From Sulfurimonas sp. (GTDB taxonomy: Bacteria > Campylobacterota > Campylobacteria > Campylobacterales > Sulfurimonadaceae), in assembly GCF_016744025.1 (NCBI RefSeq), contig NZ_JADGFC010000004.1, positions 1-61,152 of the forward strand: a DNA stretch of 61,152 nt. The letters are read 5' to 3'. Position numbers and translations under genes: made by a program. This document shows positions 8,158-17,784 of this stretch, in pieces. Positions within the stretch are counted from its first letter, which is position 1, and each line of letters starts with the position of its first letter. The notes beneath the pieces are model-generated. The model made no database searches and was not told the DNA's origin. It saw nothing but the letters and a program-made list of their open reading frames with translations.

Positions 8158-9823
8158 GAATTTTCAAGAAAAGTTTAAAGACCTTTATACAAAAGATAGT
8201 GATGGCATCTACGTACTAGATAAAGATGATCTACACTCAGCTATTAAATGTCTTAAAGATGAAGATGAGTTTCACTTTTTAGTAGATGTTACAGCAGTTG
8301 ATTATTCTAAATATTTATACCCTAAAGCATCTAGATTTTGTGTAGTTTATCTTCTAAGAAATAAAGATTTTAAAGAGATAATAACTATAAAATCATTTCT
8401 TGATGATCAAACTTTAGAAATACAAAGTATCACGGATTTATTTCAATCTTCAAATTGGGCAGAGAGAGAAGTTTGGGATCAATACGGTATAAAGTTTTTA
8501 GACCATCCAAATCTAAAAAGAGTTCTAAATCACCAAGGTTTTGAGGGTCATCCACTAAGAAAAGATTATCCAATTATAAAAGGACAAATTTGTAACGAGA
8601 CAGATGACCTTATGGATGAAATGATTCCAAGGTTAGCTAAAAAAGGTTACACAAAACATGATGATTTGATGTTTTTAAATTTAGGTCCTGCACATCCTGC
8701 GAGTCATGGAACTATTAGAACTTTTGTAGCACTTGAGGGTGAAACTATTGTTAGTGCTGTAACTGAGATAGGTTATTTACATAGAGGATTTGAGAAATCT
8801 TGTGAAAACCATACATATAACCAAATCATTCCATATACAGATCGATTAAACTACTGTTCTGCCATTTTAAACAATATAGCCTTTGCTCATACAGTTGAGG
8901 GAATGCTTGGACTTACACTTCCAGATAGAGCTCAATTTATAAGAGTTATAGTGGGAGAGCTATCTCGTATAATAGATCACCTTGTATGTTTAGCAGCAAA
9001 CCTTGTAGATATGGGTGCTTTAACAAATTATTGGTATTTGTATAACCCAAGAGAAACTGTTTATACACTTTTCTCAAAACTAACAGGAGCAAGACTTACT
9101 AACTCTTATATGCGTATCGGAGGGGTTGCTCATGACCTTTATGATGGTTTTGAAGAAGATTTGAATCACTGTATTAAAGATATAGAAAAAGGTATGAGTG
9201 ATGCTCTCTCACTTGTCGAAAAAAATCGTATCTTTCATGATAGAACACAAAATATTGGTGTAGTAAGTGCAGCAGAAGCTATAAACAAAGGGTTTAGTGG
9301 ACCTAATCTTAGAGCTTCTGGAGTAGCATACGATATGAGAAAAACTGCTCCTTATAACTTTTATGAGAGTTTTGATTTTGACATAGCAGTTGGTAGTGTT
9401 GGAGATGTTTATGACAGACTAATGGTTAGGTTTGAAGAGATAAGACAAAGCATTAGCATAATAAAACAAGCTATGAATAAATTGCCTAGTGGAGATATAA
9501 TTGTAAACGACAGAGCTGTATCTCTTCCTGCAAAAAATGATGTTTATAACTCTATAGAAGGTGTAATGAACCACTTTAAAATTATAACTGATGGCGTAAA
9601 AGTTCCAACTAAAGAGTACTATCGCGCTATTGAAGGTGCTAACGGTGAACTTGGATTTTACATAGTTAGTGATGGAACTGGAACACCTTATAAGGTAAAA
9701 GTTAGACCTCCATGTTTTGCTCCTATGTCAGCTCTTCCTGAGATGCTAGAAGGTGGGATGATTGCTGATAGTGTAATAAGCTTAGGAAGTCTAAATATAA
9801 TTGCTGGGGAGTTAGATAGATGA
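8150..9823 (+). CDS. nuoCD: Fused NADH-quinone oxidoreductase subunits C and D (cluster A)
   Basis: A 557-residue NuoC-NuoD fusion. NuoC covers about residues 1-165, with [14 protein letters not shown] at 101-114 and HPLRKDYP at 134-141. NuoD covers about 170-557, starting [14 protein letters not shown] at 177-190, with [10 protein letters not shown] and the C-terminal GELDR. Residues of the quinone pocket come from NuoD and NuoB. A GTG at 8141 would add three residues. The ATG at 8150 is preferred because AAGGTGA lies five bases upstream. The fusion contrasts with cluster B, where nuoC and nuoD are separate genes. The stop overlaps nuoE (ATGA). Confidence 0.94.
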   Translation: MHENFQEKFKDLYTKDSDGIYVLDKDDLHSAIKCLKDEDEFHFLVDVTAVDYSKYLYPKASRFCVVYLLRNKDFKEIITIKSFLDDQTLEIQSITDLFQSSNWAEREVWDQYGIKFLDHPNLKRVLNHQGFEGHPLRKDYPIIKGQICNETDDLMDEMIPRLAKKGYTKHDDLMFLNLGPAHPASHGTIRTFVALEGETIVSAVTEIGYLHRGFEKSCENHTYNQIIPYTDRLNYCSAILNNIAFAHTVEGMLGLTLPDRAQFIRVIVGELSRIIDHLVCLAANLVDMGALTNYWYLYNPRETVYTLFSKLTGARLTNSYMRIGGVAHDLYDGFEEDLNHCIKDIEKGMSDALSLVEKNRIFHDRTQNIGVVSAAEAINKGFSGPNLRASGVAYDMRKTAPYNFYESFDFDIAVGSVGDVYDRLMVRFEEIRQSISIIKQAMNKLPSGDIIVNDRAVSLPAKNDVYNSIEGVMNHFKIITDGVKVPTKEYYRAIEGANGELGFYIVSDGTGTPYKVKVRPPCFAPMSALPEMLEGGMIADSVISLGSLNIIAGELDR

Positions 9824-10302
9824 GTGAGTTTAAATTTAGTCAAGAAAACGAAGATAAGTTTAATGAACTTTTAAAAAGATACCCTGAAAAAGCCTCTTTA
9901 TCTCTGCCCTCTCTATGGATGATTCAGTATCAAATTGGATGGATAAGTCCTGAGTCAATGGTATTTTTAGCTAAAAGACTAGACACTTCTCCTATTGATA
10001 TACAAAGCATTGCTTCTTTTTATACTATGTTTAATCTAAAGCCTATAGGAACATACCATATACAAGTTTGTAAAACTCTATCTTGTAATCTTCGTGGAAG
10101 TAAAATAATAACCCAACATGTGCAAAATAGACTTGGAATCAAAGTAGGCGAGACTACTAAGGATATGAAGTTCACACTTAGTGAGGTTGAGTGTTTAGGT
10201 TCATGTGGAACTGCACCAATGATCTCCTTTAATCATGACTATGAAGAAAACTTAACAATTGAAAAAGTTGATAAACTTATAGACGAGGCACAAAATGCAT
10301 AA
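9820..10302 (+). CDS. nuoE: NADH-quinone oxidoreductase subunit E (cluster A)
   Basis: A 160-residue peripheral subunit with a thioredoxin-like fold that holds the [2Fe-2S] cluster N1a. The four ligands are visible as C84-x4-C89 (VCKTLSC) and C125-x3-C129 (CLGSCG), spaced as in the family. The N-terminal helical domain includes SLWMIQYQIGWISPESM. It pairs with NuoF in the NADH-oxidising module. There is no counterpart in cluster B. It starts inside the last codons of nuoCD and ends inside the first codons of nuoF. Confidence 0.95.
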   Translation: MSEFKFSQENEDKFNELLKRYPEKASLSLPSLWMIQYQIGWISPESMVFLAKRLDTSPIDIQSIASFYTMFNLKPIGTYHIQVCKTLSCNLRGSKIITQHVQNRLGIKVGETTKDMKFTLSEVECLGSCGTAPMISFNHDYEENLTIEKVDKLIDEAQNA

Positions 10303-11554
10303 TGATATGACAGTAAAAATCGTAAGTAAAAACTTTGATATAAAAGACTCTCATAAACTTGAGGTTGCATTAAAACACGGTAGATATTCTTCACTTAAAA
10401 AGCAGTTTTCAATGTCTCCCCAAGAAGTTACTGAAGAAGTATATGAAAGTGGACTTAGAGGAAAAGGTGGTGGAGGTGCTAATACTGGTTCTAAATGGCG
10501 CTTAATGCCTCGTGAACATGAAAAACCAGCTTATTTAGTAGTAAATGCAGATGAAAGTGAACCGGGAACTTTTAAAGATAGGCAAATTTTAGAATATGAT
10601 CCGCATTTATTGATAGAGGGAATGATAAACTCATCATATGCCATAGGTGCAAACCATGCTTACATATATATCAGAGGTGAGTATGTATTTTGGGCAAAAA
10701 GAATGCAAGAAGCAATAGATGAAGCTTATGAAGCAGGTTACTTAGGTGAAAAAGTTGCTGGTTATGACTATACTTTAGATATCACTCTTCATAGAGGTGC
10801 TGGTGCATATATATGTGGAGAAAAAACTGCTCTTTTAGAATCTCTTGAGGGTAAACGTGGGCATCCGAGACTAAAACCTAAACAGCAAGAAACTGAGTGG
10901 TTTTTCGGTGGTCCAACAGTTGTAAATAATGTAGAGACTATAGCAAGTGTACCTTTTATTATAAAAGAGGGTTTTACTGCTTATAGAAAATATGGAACGC
11001 ATTGTAGTCCTGGAACTATGCTATTTGGACTTAGTGGTCACATTCAAAATCCAGGTGTTTATGAGCTTCCTTTTGGATGCAGTATGAAAGAAGTTATAGA
11101 AAAAGTTGGTGGGGGTATCTTAAATGGAAAAAAACTAAAAGCCCTTATACCAGGAGGTTCTTCTTGTGCTATTTTAAGAGCAGATGAAATAGACAACATA
11201 ACACTTGATTACGAATCAGTTGCTAAAAATGGCTCTAGTTTAGGTACTGGTGGAATGATTTTTCTTGATGAAGATACGTCTATACCAGATGCTATGAAAA
11301 ATCTTTTTGAGTTTTATCACCATGAATCATGCGGACAGTGTACTCCTTGTAGAGAAGGAACTGGCTGGGTAGATAAAATTATGGGCAAAATTTTAAGTGG
11401 TGATGGCACAATGGCTGATTATGACAAAATCTTAGATGCTTGTAAGATGCTAAATGGAAAAACAATTTGTGTATTTGCTCCATCGGTTGCTTATATAGCA
11501 GAGAGTTATATTTCAAAATTTAAAGATGAATTTTACGCTCTTTTAAAAGACTAA
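10295..11554 (+). CDS. nuoF: NADH-quinone oxidoreductase subunit F (cluster A)
   Basis: A 419-residue flavoprotein that binds NADH, FMN and cluster N3. The FMN/NADH site shows ESGLRGKGGGGANTGSKW at 51-68 and VNADESEPGTFKDR at 83-96. A second conserved stretch is RGAGAYICGEKTALLESLEG. The N3 ligands are C346, C349 and C352 (ESCGQCTPCREG) plus C392 (KTICVFAP). All key residues are present, so cluster A should use NADH. It is the last gene of the plus-strand unit and ends at the terminator shared with nuoN. Confidence 0.96.
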   Translation: MHNDMTVKIVSKNFDIKDSHKLEVALKHGRYSSLKKQFSMSPQEVTEEVYESGLRGKGGGGANTGSKWRLMPREHEKPAYLVVNADESEPGTFKDRQILEYDPHLLIEGMINSSYAIGANHAYIYIRGEYVFWAKRMQEAIDEAYEAGYLGEKVAGYDYTLDITLHRGAGAYICGEKTALLESLEGKRGHPRLKPKQQETEWFFGGPTVVNNVETIASVPFIIKEGFTAYRKYGTHCSPGTMLFGLSGHIQNPGVYELPFGCSMKEVIEKVGGGILNGKKLKALIPGGSSCAILRADEIDNITLDYESVAKNGSSLGTGGMIFLDEDTSIPDAMKNLFEFYHHESCGQCTPCREGTGWVDKIMGKILSGDGTMADYDKILDACKMLNGKTICVFAPSVAYIAESYISKFKDEFYALLKD

Positions 11555-11577
11555 AAAAGGCTTTAAAAGCCTTTTTT
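11553..11577. terminator. Bidirectional terminator between convergent nuoF and nuoN
   Basis: A near-perfect palindrome: AAAAAAGGCT, a short loop, AGCCTTTTTT. It has a run of six T on each strand. It overlaps the last base of the nuoF stop region and ends one base before the nuoN stop at 11579, so it can end transcription of both halves of cluster A. Confidence 0.85.
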
Positions 11578-11578
11578 A

Positions 11579-13087
11579 CTATCTAATAAATAGAGACTCA
11601 TAAGATAGTCTCGCCATATCTATAAGGAAATCGACCCCAGGGAAATATGATATAAGTGTATTTCCTATACCTCCCCAAACAATAAGAATAGTTATTAAAC
11701 CAATTGTAATAGAACCTACCCCACTAAAAGGTACATCCTCAACTATCTTAGGGCTTGGATAGAAGTACATTATAGCTATGAGTTTAAAATAGTAATATAC
11801 AGATATAAATGTAGCTATTATTCCAATAACTGCTAAGATTGTATACCCTGCTTCAATCGCAGCAGTAAAAATATAGAACTTACCAATAAATCCAATCGTA
11901 GATGGAATACCTGCAAGAGAGAGCATAAATATACTAAGCATTGCAGCACGATATGGATAGACGTGAGCAAAACCTTTAAAGTCATCATAAGTGATTCTTA
12001 ATCTTTCATCTGAGGATATAAAAGAAACAATTCCAAATGCTCCAATAGCAGATAAGAAATAAGCTACTAGATAAAATATAATAGAAGAAGCTGCACTCTC
12101 TCCAATAATACCAATAGAGATAAATGCTATAAGAAGATAACCTGTATGAACTATACTAGATGCAACTAACATTCTTTTTATGGATGTTTGAATTATTGCC
12201 AAGAAACTACCATAAGCTAATGTTGCAATCGTTATTACAAAAAGCATATCATCCCAAAAATCTCTAATAGAATCAAAATCTACCAAAACAAGGCGAAGGA
12301 CAAAACCAAAGATTGCTATTTTAAAGGTAGCTGCCATAAATGCAGTAACAGGAAGTGGAGCGCCATCATAAACATCTAAAACCCAGTTTTGAAATGGAAA
12401 AGCTGCAATCTTAAAAAGAAAAGTAATTAGTATCATAGTTCCACCTATGATAAGCAGAGGCATATCTGTACCAACATAATTTTGAGCGAACTCTCCAATC
12501 TCACCAATGGTAGTAGTTTGTGTAACTGCATATATAAACGAAGTTCCTAAAAGAAAAAATATACCAGCTAAAGAACCAAGCACTAAGTATCTGTAACTTG
12601 CTTCTACTCTCTTGTCTAGAACTTTTTGAAAACCTATCATTACATACATAGATAAAGAAGCAATTTCGAGTGCAATAAACCCAGTAATTAGTTCATTTAC
12701 ATGCACTAAAAGCATCATCCCAAGGACTGAAAAAAGAAATAGTGAGAAAAATTCAACTGTAAATTCTTTATGTTTTTCTAAATATTGCAAACCTATTAGA
12801 AGAGTTAATATTGCACCAAAAAGTAATATAGAACTAAAATATCCCGAATATGTATCTACAATAATCATCTTTTTAAAGATACCAATATATGGATAACTAG
12901 AGTAAATTTCAGAAGAACTATTTAAATTATATAAGTTTGATATTAAAGCTACAAATAAAAACATTAGACTGTAATAAGCACCTTTTTTAATACTCACACT
13001 TGAGAATGTACTTAAGAGCATCATCGTTATTGCGCCTATCATAACTACAAGTAATGGTAAAAGATATACTATGTCATTTGATTCCAT
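11579..13087 (-). CDS. nuoN: NADH-quinone oxidoreductase subunit N (cluster A)
   Basis: A 502-residue antiporter-like membrane subunit that takes part in proton pumping. It has about 14 hydrophobic helices. The proton-channel blocks are ELITGFIALEIASLSMYVMIGF and FKIAAFPFQNWVLDVYDGAPLPVTAFMA. Conserved Glu (TGFIALE) and Lys (LFKIAAFPF) are visible. It is the last gene of the minus-strand half and its start overlaps the nuoM stop by one base. Confidence 0.95.
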   Translation of the reverse strand: MESNDIVYLLPLLVVMIGAITMMLLSTFSSVSIKKGAYYSLMFLFVALISNLYNLNSSSEIYSSYPYIGIFKKMIIVDTYSGYFSSILLFGAILTLLIGLQYLEKHKEFTVEFFSLFLFSVLGMMLLVHVNELITGFIALEIASLSMYVMIGFQKVLDKRVEASYRYLVLGSLAGIFFLLGTSFIYAVTQTTTIGEIGEFAQNYVGTDMPLLIIGGTMILITFLFKIAAFPFQNWVLDVYDGAPLPVTAFMAATFKIAIFGFVLRLVLVDFDSIRDFWDDMLFVITIATLAYGSFLAIIQTSIKRMLVASSIVHTGYLLIAFISIGIIGESAASSIIFYLVAYFLSAIGAFGIVSFISSDERLRITYDDFKGFAHVYPYRAAMLSIFMLSLAGIPSTIGFIGKFYIFTAAIEAGYTILAVIGIIATFISVYYYFKLIAIMYFYPSPKIVEDVPFSGVGSITIGLITILIVWGGIGNTLISYFPGVDFLIDMARLSYESLFIR

Positions 13088-14565
13088 TAGCTTGCCTTTA
13101 TTTGTAAAATATCTACTAAGTAGTGTTGTATAGTCGGTTCTATCTTAAATAAAAACCAATCAGGATATACACCCATAGCTATAATTAAAAAAGCAATAGG
13201 AGCAAGTCCAATAATCTCTTTTAAATCTAAATCTTTCATATTTGATGTGTCATTATCTGTATCTTGTAAAATTGCTCTTTGAAACATCCAAAACATAAAA
13301 CTAGCTGCAACTAAAACAGTAAGTGCAGATACTATACCTGCACTTGCTTGCATTCCAAAAGCACCTAGTATAATTAAAAACTCACTTACAAAACCATTTG
13401 TTCCTGGAAGTCCAACTATACATAAAAGCATTATCATAAAAAACAGAGTAAAGATTGGCGCTTGTTTTGCAATACCACCCAAATCAGAGATATTTTTACT
13501 CTTTAGGTTGTACTCCATTTTACCAACAAGTAAAAAAAGTGCTCCTGTTGCCATAGCGTGAGCTATGATAAGAAAGAGTGCTCCTGTCATACCATAAGCA
13601 TTTAAAGAAAAAATACCCGTCACAATAAAGCCTAAGTGAGATGCAGATGAGTAAGCAAACATTTTTTTAATATCTGTTTGCATTAGGGCAGCTATACCAA
13701 AATAGATAAGACCAAAAATACCTAACCAAACAAAATAAGGTGCAAACTCTATATATAGATCAGGAAATAATGGCATTACAAATCTAACTATCCCATAAAC
13801 ACCAAGCTTAGCCATAATACTTGATAGTAAAAAAACTCCACCAGTTGGAGAATTAGAGTATGTTTGAATCAACCAAGTATGGAAGGGAAAAAGCGGTATT
13901 TTAATTGCGAAGGCTATCATAAAACCAAAAAATAGCCATATCTCTTCACTTCTAGTAAAGCTAGATATTTTAACAACGTCTTGAAGAGCAAAACTCCAAA
14001 CACCAAACTCTTCAAAGAAGGATACTCCAATGTAAAGAATACATATAAACATAAACAAAGAACCCATTATCGTATATACAGTTACTTTAATAGTTGAAAA
14101 AACTCTATTACCAGTTCCAAACATCCCTATAATCATAAAGACTGGAAGCAGCATAGCTTCCCAAAAGAAATAAAATAAAATTAAATCTTGGGCGAAAAGA
14201 GTTCCTGTAATACCAGACTGAATCAACAACATATTTACCCAGTAAGCTTTTGTTCTACCATTCCAAAGGAGTAAAAATGCACATGGGATAAGAGTGGCAA
14301 TTAGCATCAATATGATAAGAGAAAAACCATCAATTCCTAAACTATAATAAATACCATAACTAGTTATCCATTCATGATGTTCTATAAATTGCATATATCC
14401 ACTAAACTCAAAGTTTAGATAGACAGTCATTGCCAGAATAAATATCATTATAGAAGTGACAAATGCCGCGTTCCTAGATCCTTTAGCTCCTACCGGAAGA
14501 GCAAGAAGAACAAAAACAACAAAAATTGGTAAAAATATTATTACTGATAATATTGAAAAATCCAT
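13087..14565 (-). CDS. nuoM: NADH-quinone oxidoreductase subunit M (cluster A)
   Basis: A 492-residue antiporter-like membrane subunit of complex I. The NuoM signatures are YSLGIDGFSLIILMLIATLIP, LILFYFFWEAMLLPVFMIIGMFG and IKIPLFPFHTWLIQTYSNSP. The Glu of FFWEAML and the Lys of AIKIPLFP are the conserved proton-path residues. Length is normal. It is one base from nuoN and three bases from nuoL. Confidence 0.96.
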   Translation of the reverse strand: MDFSILSVIIFLPIFVVFVLLALPVGAKGSRNAAFVTSIMIFILAMTVYLNFEFSGYMQFIEHHEWITSYGIYYSLGIDGFSLIILMLIATLIPCAFLLLWNGRTKAYWVNMLLIQSGITGTLFAQDLILFYFFWEAMLLPVFMIIGMFGTGNRVFSTIKVTVYTIMGSLFMFICILYIGVSFFEEFGVWSFALQDVVKISSFTRSEEIWLFFGFMIAFAIKIPLFPFHTWLIQTYSNSPTGGVFLLSSIMAKLGVYGIVRFVMPLFPDLYIEFAPYFVWLGIFGLIYFGIAALMQTDIKKMFAYSSASHLGFIVTGIFSLNAYGMTGALFLIIAHAMATGALFLLVGKMEYNLKSKNISDLGGIAKQAPIFTLFFMIMLLCIVGLPGTNGFVSEFLIILGAFGMQASAGIVSALTVLVAASFMFWMFQRAILQDTDNDTSNMKDLDLKEIIGLAPIAFLIIAMGVYPDWFLFKIEPTIQHYLVDILQIKAS

Positions 14566-14568
14566 AAT

Positions 14569-16455
14569 CTACCTTAATTCTATAATTAAATATATTGATA
14601 TTAAACTAATGCCACAAAGCATCACAAATGCATAAAATCTTGTATTAGCATTTTGAACTCTTGCAACAAGATGACCAATGCTAATAAACTTAGAAGAGAG
14701 TCCCATAAGAAGCGAATCAATTATTTTAATATCTATTTCCATCGCTATAAAGCTACTTAAGCGTTTAATACTTCTAACAAATAAAACATCATAAATTTCA
14801 TCTATGTAAAATTTATTCCATATCATGCCACTGAATTTTGGCACCTTAGTCATGTCATATTTATAAAACTTTTTATATGCTATAAAGATCCCTACAAGTG
14901 CAGCCAATACATTTATAAGCATTAAAACTGACTCTGTTGTGTGGTCAATATGTAAAGAAGTGTTTTTCCACTCAGATAACCATTGGCTTGCTAAGTTTGT
15001 TCCACCTAAAAGTTCAGGTACACCCAAGAAACCTGTAAGAATAGAACCTACAGCTAAAATAACTAAAGGAATCAATATGGATTTTGGAAGCTCTACAATA
15101 TGTCTATCTTCAGAACTATTTTTTCCAAAGAAAACAACAAAAAAGAGTCTAAACATATAATAAGCTGTCATTATTGCTGTAAGAACACCTATACCCCAAA
15201 GAAGATACTCTCCTGATGCAAAGGCACTAAGAAGTATTTCATCTTTAGAAAAGAAACCTGAAAATGGTGGGATACCTGCGATAGAAAGAGTTGCTATAAG
15301 CATAGTAAAAAAGACTACCGGAGTATGCTTTTTCATTCCACCCATTTTAAATATATTTTGTTCATGGTGCAGTGCAACTATAACTGCACCTGCTCCCATG
15401 AAAAGTAGTGCTTTGAAAAATGCATGAGTAAATACATGAAAGATTCCTACACTATAGCTTCCAAGCCCAACAGCTATAAACATATAGCCTAGTTGCGACA
15501 TAGTAGAGTATGCTAATATCTTTTTGATATCTGTTTGTTTGGTAGCAATAGTCGCTGCAAAAAGAGCTGAAAATGCTCCTATGTAAGCTATAACGAGTCC
15601 TACATTTGGAATAAGCTCATATACAAAATGAAACCTTGCGACCATGTAAACACCAGCTGTTACCATTGTTGCAGCGTGAATCAAAGCTGAAACAGGAGTT
15701 GGACCAGCCATGGCATCTGGAAGCCATACATAAAGAGGTATCTGAGCTGATTTTCCAACTGCACCTATAAAAAGAGCTATACCTATATAAGTTACAATTT
15801 CTATAGGAACATTGCCAATTGAATTTTGTAGACTCACATAATCAAATCCATTTGCACCTGCATAATAAAACATCGTTATCATTGCAACTATAAAACCAAA
15901 ATCACCAACACGATTAGCTATAAAAGCCTTATTTCCCGCTAGTACATTTTCACTATCTTTATAATAGTAACTGATTAAAAGGTAAGAACAAAGACCAACA
16001 CCTTCCCAACCGATAAACATAATGATTGGGCTATCTGCTAGAACTAAAAGTAGCATAGATGCTAAGAAGAAATTAAAGTAAAAGAAAAACTTTCCATAGC
16101 CTTCATCATCTTTCATATATCCAGATGCATATACATGAATAAGACCACCAACAAAGGTAACAAATAAAATCATAAATATAGATAGATTATCTGCCATAAA
16201 ACCCATAGAAACATTGTACGAACCTACACCAAGCCACTTATATGCTTCATAGTGAATAGTCTTACCATCTTGTAGCATCTGTATAAAAAATAGTCCTGCA
16301 ATTGCAAAACTAATGAAAGGAGATGTTAGTCCAAAAATAGCAAAGACTTTGTTTGATAATTTTTTGATTTTTATAGAATAGAGATATAAAAGTCCTAAAA
16401 TAATTGCACTTAAAAGTGGAACTAGGACTATCCATGATAATAAAAAACTACTCAT
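14569..16455 (-). CDS. nuoL: NADH-quinone oxidoreductase subunit L (cluster A)
   Basis: A 628-residue subunit and the most distal antiporter-like pump module. Recognised blocks are MFIGWEGVGLCSYLLISYYY, NKAFIANRVGDFGFI, SAQIPLYVWLPDAMAGPTPVSALIHAATMVTAGVY (given in part) and MSQLGYMFIAVGLG. The C-terminal region (about 520-628) contains the lateral amphipathic helix and last membrane helix. Its start overlaps the nuoK stop by four bases. Confidence 0.96.
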   Translation of the reverse strand: MSSFLLSWIVLVPLLSAIILGLLYLYSIKIKKLSNKVFAIFGLTSPFISFAIAGLFFIQMLQDGKTIHYEAYKWLGVGSYNVSMGFMADNLSIFMILFVTFVGGLIHVYASGYMKDDEGYGKFFFYFNFFLASMLLLVLADSPIIMFIGWEGVGLCSYLLISYYYKDSENVLAGNKAFIANRVGDFGFIVAMITMFYYAGANGFDYVSLQNSIGNVPIEIVTYIGIALFIGAVGKSAQIPLYVWLPDAMAGPTPVSALIHAATMVTAGVYMVARFHFVYELIPNVGLVIAYIGAFSALFAATIATKQTDIKKILAYSTMSQLGYMFIAVGLGSYSVGIFHVFTHAFFKALLFMGAGAVIVALHHEQNIFKMGGMKKHTPVVFFTMLIATLSIAGIPPFSGFFSKDEILLSAFASGEYLLWGIGVLTAIMTAYYMFRLFFVVFFGKNSSEDRHIVELPKSILIPLVILAVGSILTGFLGVPELLGGTNLASQWLSEWKNTSLHIDHTTESVLMLINVLAALVGIFIAYKKFYKYDMTKVPKFSGMIWNKFYIDEIYDVLFVRSIKRLSSFIAMEIDIKIIDSLLMGLSSKFISIGHLVARVQNANTRFYAFVMLCGISLISIYLIIELR

Positions 16456-16769
16456 GACGCACTCTTTTGACTTAAAATATTAAATATATCAGAATCAAGA
16501 GATCTTTTTCTTCTATATAAAACTACGATTAGAGATAAAAATACTGCTGCCTCAGCTGCCGCAACTGCAATAATAAGTATAGATATAACCTGAGGTTCCA
16601 TAGATTCATAGTATCTACCCAAACTAATAAAAATAAGATTTACAGCATTTAGCATAAGTTCAATTGACATATAAACTATAAAAATATTTTTCCTACTAAT
16701 AACCCCTAATAACCCAATAGAAAATAAAATCATTGCTAATGATATATATGAAAGAAGTGAATCAGCCAT
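16452..16769 (-). CDS. nuoK: NADH-quinone oxidoreductase subunit K (cluster A)
   Basis: A 105-residue MrpC-like membrane subunit with three helices. The key Glu residues are in YMSIELMLNAVNLIFISLG and IIAVAAAEAAVFLSLIV, both fully conserved in the family. Length is normal. The gene follows nuoJ directly and overlaps nuoL by four bases. Confidence 0.95.
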   Translation of the reverse strand: MADSLLSYISLAMILFSIGLLGVISRKNIFIVYMSIELMLNAVNLIFISLGRYYESMEPQVISILIIAVAAAEAAVFLSLIVVLYRRKRSLDSDIFNILSQKSAS

Positions 16770-17282
16770 CTATTTCTCCTCACTTTTATTTTCTTTTCTA
16801 GCATATACTACTGCACCAACAAGAGCAGCCAAAAGTAGAAGTGAAATCATCTCAAATGGCACAAGCCAATTTTCAAATAACTCTGTACCAAAAATTTTAA
16901 TCGAACCAAACCCATTACTCAAAATATGCATAGGTTTATCTTCCATTGCGGCAAATGATTTTAAGATTAAATAATTAAATGGGATAAGTAAAACTCCACC
17001 GATAACAATTGTACTTATCTTATTTGGTTCTTCTGGCAAGTTATCATCTTTAATATTTAAAAACATTATGATAAAAAGAAGTAGAGTTATTATAGCTCCT
17101 GCATAAATGATTATTTGAACCATAAATAAAAATGGTGCACTCAAAAGAGCGAAAATACCACCTAAAGCAATAATACAAACTATAAGACTAAGCGCTGAGT
17201 ATATTGGCTGAGCAAATATTATCATACCAAATCCACCAGCTATAGCGATAAGAGATAAAATTAGAAATATAATATCAATCAT
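16770..17282 (-). CDS. nuoJ: NADH-quinone oxidoreductase subunit J (cluster A)
   Basis: A 170-residue membrane subunit with about five helices. Conserved stretches are YSALSLIVCIIALGGIFALL, MVQIIIYAGAIITLLLFIIMFLN and FEMISLLLLAALVGAVV. The region around IYAGAI is the pi-bulge helix that moves during turnover in characterised complex I. Its start overlaps the nuoI stop by four bases. Confidence 0.95.
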   Translation of the reverse strand: MIDIIFLILSLIAIAGGFGMIIFAQPIYSALSLIVCIIALGGIFALLSAPFLFMVQIIIYAGAIITLLLFIIMFLNIKDDNLPEEPNKISTIVIGGVLLIPFNYLILKSFAAMEDKPMHILSNGFGSIKIFGTELFENWLVPFEMISLLLLAALVGAVVYARKENKSEEK

Positions 17283-17782
17283 GACTTATCACCTTTAAAC
17301 TCTTTATACGAAAGTAAAGTGTCAATATCCACAACAAAATCCTCTCTTTTTTTCTTTACAAAGCTAAATATACCTGTATCCATTCGTATTGCATCTTTTG
17401 GACAAGCTTCAACACATGAACCACAAAATACACACTCTAGAAGGTCTATACTAAACTTACTTGGCATCTTCTCTTCAACACCGTCTTCTCTATCTACCGC
17501 TTCTATAAAAATACACTCAGCAGGACAAGCTGTGGCACATAAAAAACAAGCTACACAACTGATAGTATTATCTTCTCTTTTTGTAAGTCTATGAACACCT
17601 CGATATCTACTTGTAATATCTGAGGGTTGTTGTTCTGGATAAGAGAGAGTTTTTATTTTTGATGTATCTTTTAAATTTTGGAAAAAATGCGAAAAAGTAA
17701 CCTTTAAGCCACCTGCTATTGTTGGTAAGTAGAGTTTTTCAACAAAAGTACTACCATGTCTTGGAACAACTTTAATACCCAT
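17279..17782 (-). CDS. nuoI: NADH-quinone oxidoreductase subunit I (cluster A)
   Basis: A 167-residue subunit with two [4Fe-4S] clusters (N6a, N6b). The ligands are C76-x2-C79-x2-C82-x3-C86 and C117-x2-C120-x2-C123-x3-C127. The open frame runs 26 codons further upstream, but those codons overlap nuoH. GGAGG, five bases before the ATG at 17782 and spanning the nuoH stop, fixes the start at MGIKVVPRHG. The N-terminal amphipathic part (YLPTIAGGLKVTFSHFF) attaches it to the membrane arm. Confidence 0.93.
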   Translation of the reverse strand: MGIKVVPRHGSTFVEKLYLPTIAGGLKVTFSHFFQNLKDTSKIKTLSYPEQQPSDITSRYRGVHRLTKREDNTISCVACFLCATACPAECIFIEAVDREDGVEEKMPSKFSIDLLECVFCGSCVEACPKDAIRMDTGIFSFVKKKREDFVVDIDTLLSYKEFKGDKS

Positions 17783-17784
17783 GA